NCBI GenBank assembly: GCA_903833025.1
Contig: CAILDT010000359.1
Span: 1-5,033 of the forward strand
Reading direction: 5' to 3'
Length of the DNA: 5,033 bases
Origin: an uncultured Bacteroidota bacterium
GTDB taxonomy: Bacteria > Bacteroidota > Bacteroidia > 2-12-FULL-35-15
Numbering within the stretch: the stretch's first letter is position 1; each line of letters begins with the position of its first letter. A program made the position numbers and the translations under genes. Shown here piece after piece: positions 4,554 to 5,033 of this stretch. The notes under the pieces were generated by a model. It saw only the letters and a list, made by a program, of their open reading frames with translations. It was not told where the DNA came from and did not search any database.

Positions 4554-4712
4554 ATGAAAATTGAAATCACAAAAGAGGAATTAAAAGTATTATTATACGG
4601 ATTAGATGCATTAGCTGACAATGCTTTGTCTATGAATGAGATGAATGAGTACAATAAATTACAAGATGAATTGATCGCCCGATTCTTTGCTCAAGCCGGA
4701 CACGAAGTGTAA
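4554..4712 (+). CDS. Small helical phage protein, unknown function (52 aa)
   Basis: This is the first plus-strand gene after the non-coding region. It begins MKIEITKEELKVLLYGLDAL, continues ADNALSMNEMNEYNKLQDEL, and ends IARFFAQAGHEV. A short beta-like start (KIEIT) is followed by two helices separated by the SMNEMNEY turn, giving a helical-hairpin look. It has no cysteine and is acidic overall. Short T-x-E-E-L-x-x-L-x-x-x-L-x-x-L-x-x-x-A proteins like this are common in phage early regions; I cannot name a function. The upstream bases (ATACAAAATATAACAACT before ATG) are A-rich without Shine-Dalgarno. The 48-aa membrane gene follows after 37 bases, probably in the same transcript, which may begin near the dispersed repeat upstream. 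Confidence 0.8.
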   Translation: MKIEITKEELKVLLYGLDALADNALSMNEMNEYNKLQDELIARFFAQAGHEV

Positions 4713-4749
4713 TCGATAATATAATTGAATAACAAATTAAATATACATT

Positions 4750-4896
4750 ATGAGAAAGTTTAAAAACACAGGAGAGATTGTATTGTTCACGTATCAAGCG
4801 ACTATGGTTGGTTTGTTCACATACGGATTCATTAGAGTAGTAATTGGATTAGTGATGGGTGAGTTCAGTCATGTGTCATTCGGGATAATGGAATAA
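4750..4896 (+). CDS. Small membrane protein, one span (48 aa)
   Basis: It begins MRKFKNTGEIVLFTYQATMV, continues GLFTYGFIRVVIGLVMGEFS, and ends HVSFGIME. A basic N-terminus (RKFK) is followed by a long hydrophobic, aromatic-rich stretch at about residues 9-37, interrupted only by R29, enough for one membrane span or two short re-entrant helices. By the positive-inside rule the N-terminus would face the cytoplasm. It has no cysteine and no cleavage site. Possible roles (superinfection exclusion, membrane remodelling, an early-gene inhibitor) are guesses from size and location. The leader (AACAAATTAAATATACATT before ATG) lacks Shine-Dalgarno. A hairpin terminator begins 16 bases after the stop. 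Confidence 0.72.
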   Translation: MRKFKNTGEIVLFTYQATMVGLFTYGFIRVVIGLVMGEFSHVSFGIME

Positions 4897-4912
4897 TATC
4901 TCGATTGAGAGT

Positions 4913-4936
4913 AAGGTCCGGTAACACGGATCTTTT
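4913..4936 (+). terminator. Hairpin terminator after the 48-aa gene
   Basis: AAGGTCCG (4913-4920) pairs with CGGATCTT (4927-4934) over eight pairs including one G-U, with loop GTAACA, and the 3' arm runs into TTTT (4933-4936). The U-run is short, so termination may be partial. It would end the transcript of the two small plus-strand genes. Confidence 0.55.
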
Positions 4937-4968
4937 GCTCTGCTTAGGCGGAATTGGCAGGGCGGAGC
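4937..4968 (+). other. Inverted repeat GCTCTGC / GCGGAGC
   Basis: GCTCTGC (4937-4943) pairs with GCGGAGC (4962-4968) over seven pairs including one G-U, around an 18-base loop containing GGCGGAATTGGCAG. It lies between the terminator and the second dispersed repeat. No T-run follows. Confidence 0.35.
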
Positions 4969-4970
4969 AT

Positions 4971-5020
4971 GCGAGCTTGCGAGCAACGCAACGCGTATAG
5001 CATTTACAGAACAAATACGA
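4971..5020 (+). repeat. Dispersed intergenic repeat, copy 2
   Basis: GCGAGCTTGCGAGCAACGC (4971-4989) is followed by AACGCG, TATAGCATTTACAG and AACAAATACGA. It aligns with copy 1 at 4460-4512. Here it ends only 7 bases before the ATG at 5028, much closer than in copy 1, so if it is a promoter any transcript starting in its 3' part would have a very short leader. Confidence 0.75.
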
Positions 5021-5027
5021 AGTAAAA

Positions 5028-5033
5028 ATGATA
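5028..5033 (+). CDS. Possible start of the next plus-strand gene (cut by window edge)
   Basis: ATG ATA at the very end of the window follows the A-rich leader GAAGTAAAA and directly follows copy 2 of the dispersed repeat, the same kind of context as the 52-aa gene. Only two codons are visible, so nothing can be said about the product. Confidence 0.3.

Noticed and set aside
4532..4564. Ten-codon upstream frame (MNTKYNNYEN) overlapping the 52-aa gene start
   Set aside because: It is short and in AT-rich DNA with no leader-peptide pattern; probably chance.

Overview
The window looks like part of a tailed bacteriophage genome: the junction between a tail-fibre-to-lysis operon on the minus strand (positions 3946 down to 1) and a set of very small genes on the plus strand (from 4554). 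The two blocks diverge from a roughly 600-base non-coding region. The DNA is AT-rich. None of the gene starts has a convincing Shine-Dalgarno sequence; instead the bases before each ATG are A-rich. That fits a Bacteroidota host, probably a marine or other aquatic flavobacterium-like one. Several proteins also resemble families I remember from aquatic phages. The host is inferred, not shown.

Minus strand, in transcription order: a 111-aa basic SP-motif protein; a 219-aa fibre or adhesin-like protein; a 116-aa protein that looks like DUF6321; two Lys-rich miniproteins of 47 and 55 aa; a 101-aa short fibre-like protein; a 543-aa tail fibre with thirteen 17-residue NTTGxxNTAIG repeats; a 75-aa acidic helical protein; and the start of a holin-like membrane protein that leaves the window at base 1. 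Gaps between genes run from a 13-base overlap to a 10-base spacer, so this is a compact, probably co-transcribed and translationally coupled operon. Three genes (219, 101 and 543 aa) begin with the same MAII start. Identical DNA spans these starts, which suggests a common anchoring module and a recombination point for swapping fibres.

Positions 3947-4553 hold no convincing gene. An A-tract/T-tract region (about 4048-4120) is followed by a G- and T-rich segment of about 47% G+C (4141-4380). This segment contains several copies of GTGATGTG and a 22-base tandem repeat. A repeat of about 50 bases (4460-4512) sits before the first plus-strand gene, and a second copy (4971-5020) sits just before what looks like the next plus-strand gene. 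This layout is what one might expect of a replication origin or early/late switch region, but that is a hypothesis.

Plus strand: a 52-aa helical protein, a 48-aa single-span membrane protein, a hairpin terminator, the second copy of the intergenic repeat and a possible gene start at 5028. No integrase, transposase, CRISPR array, complete tRNA or recognised defence system was seen.
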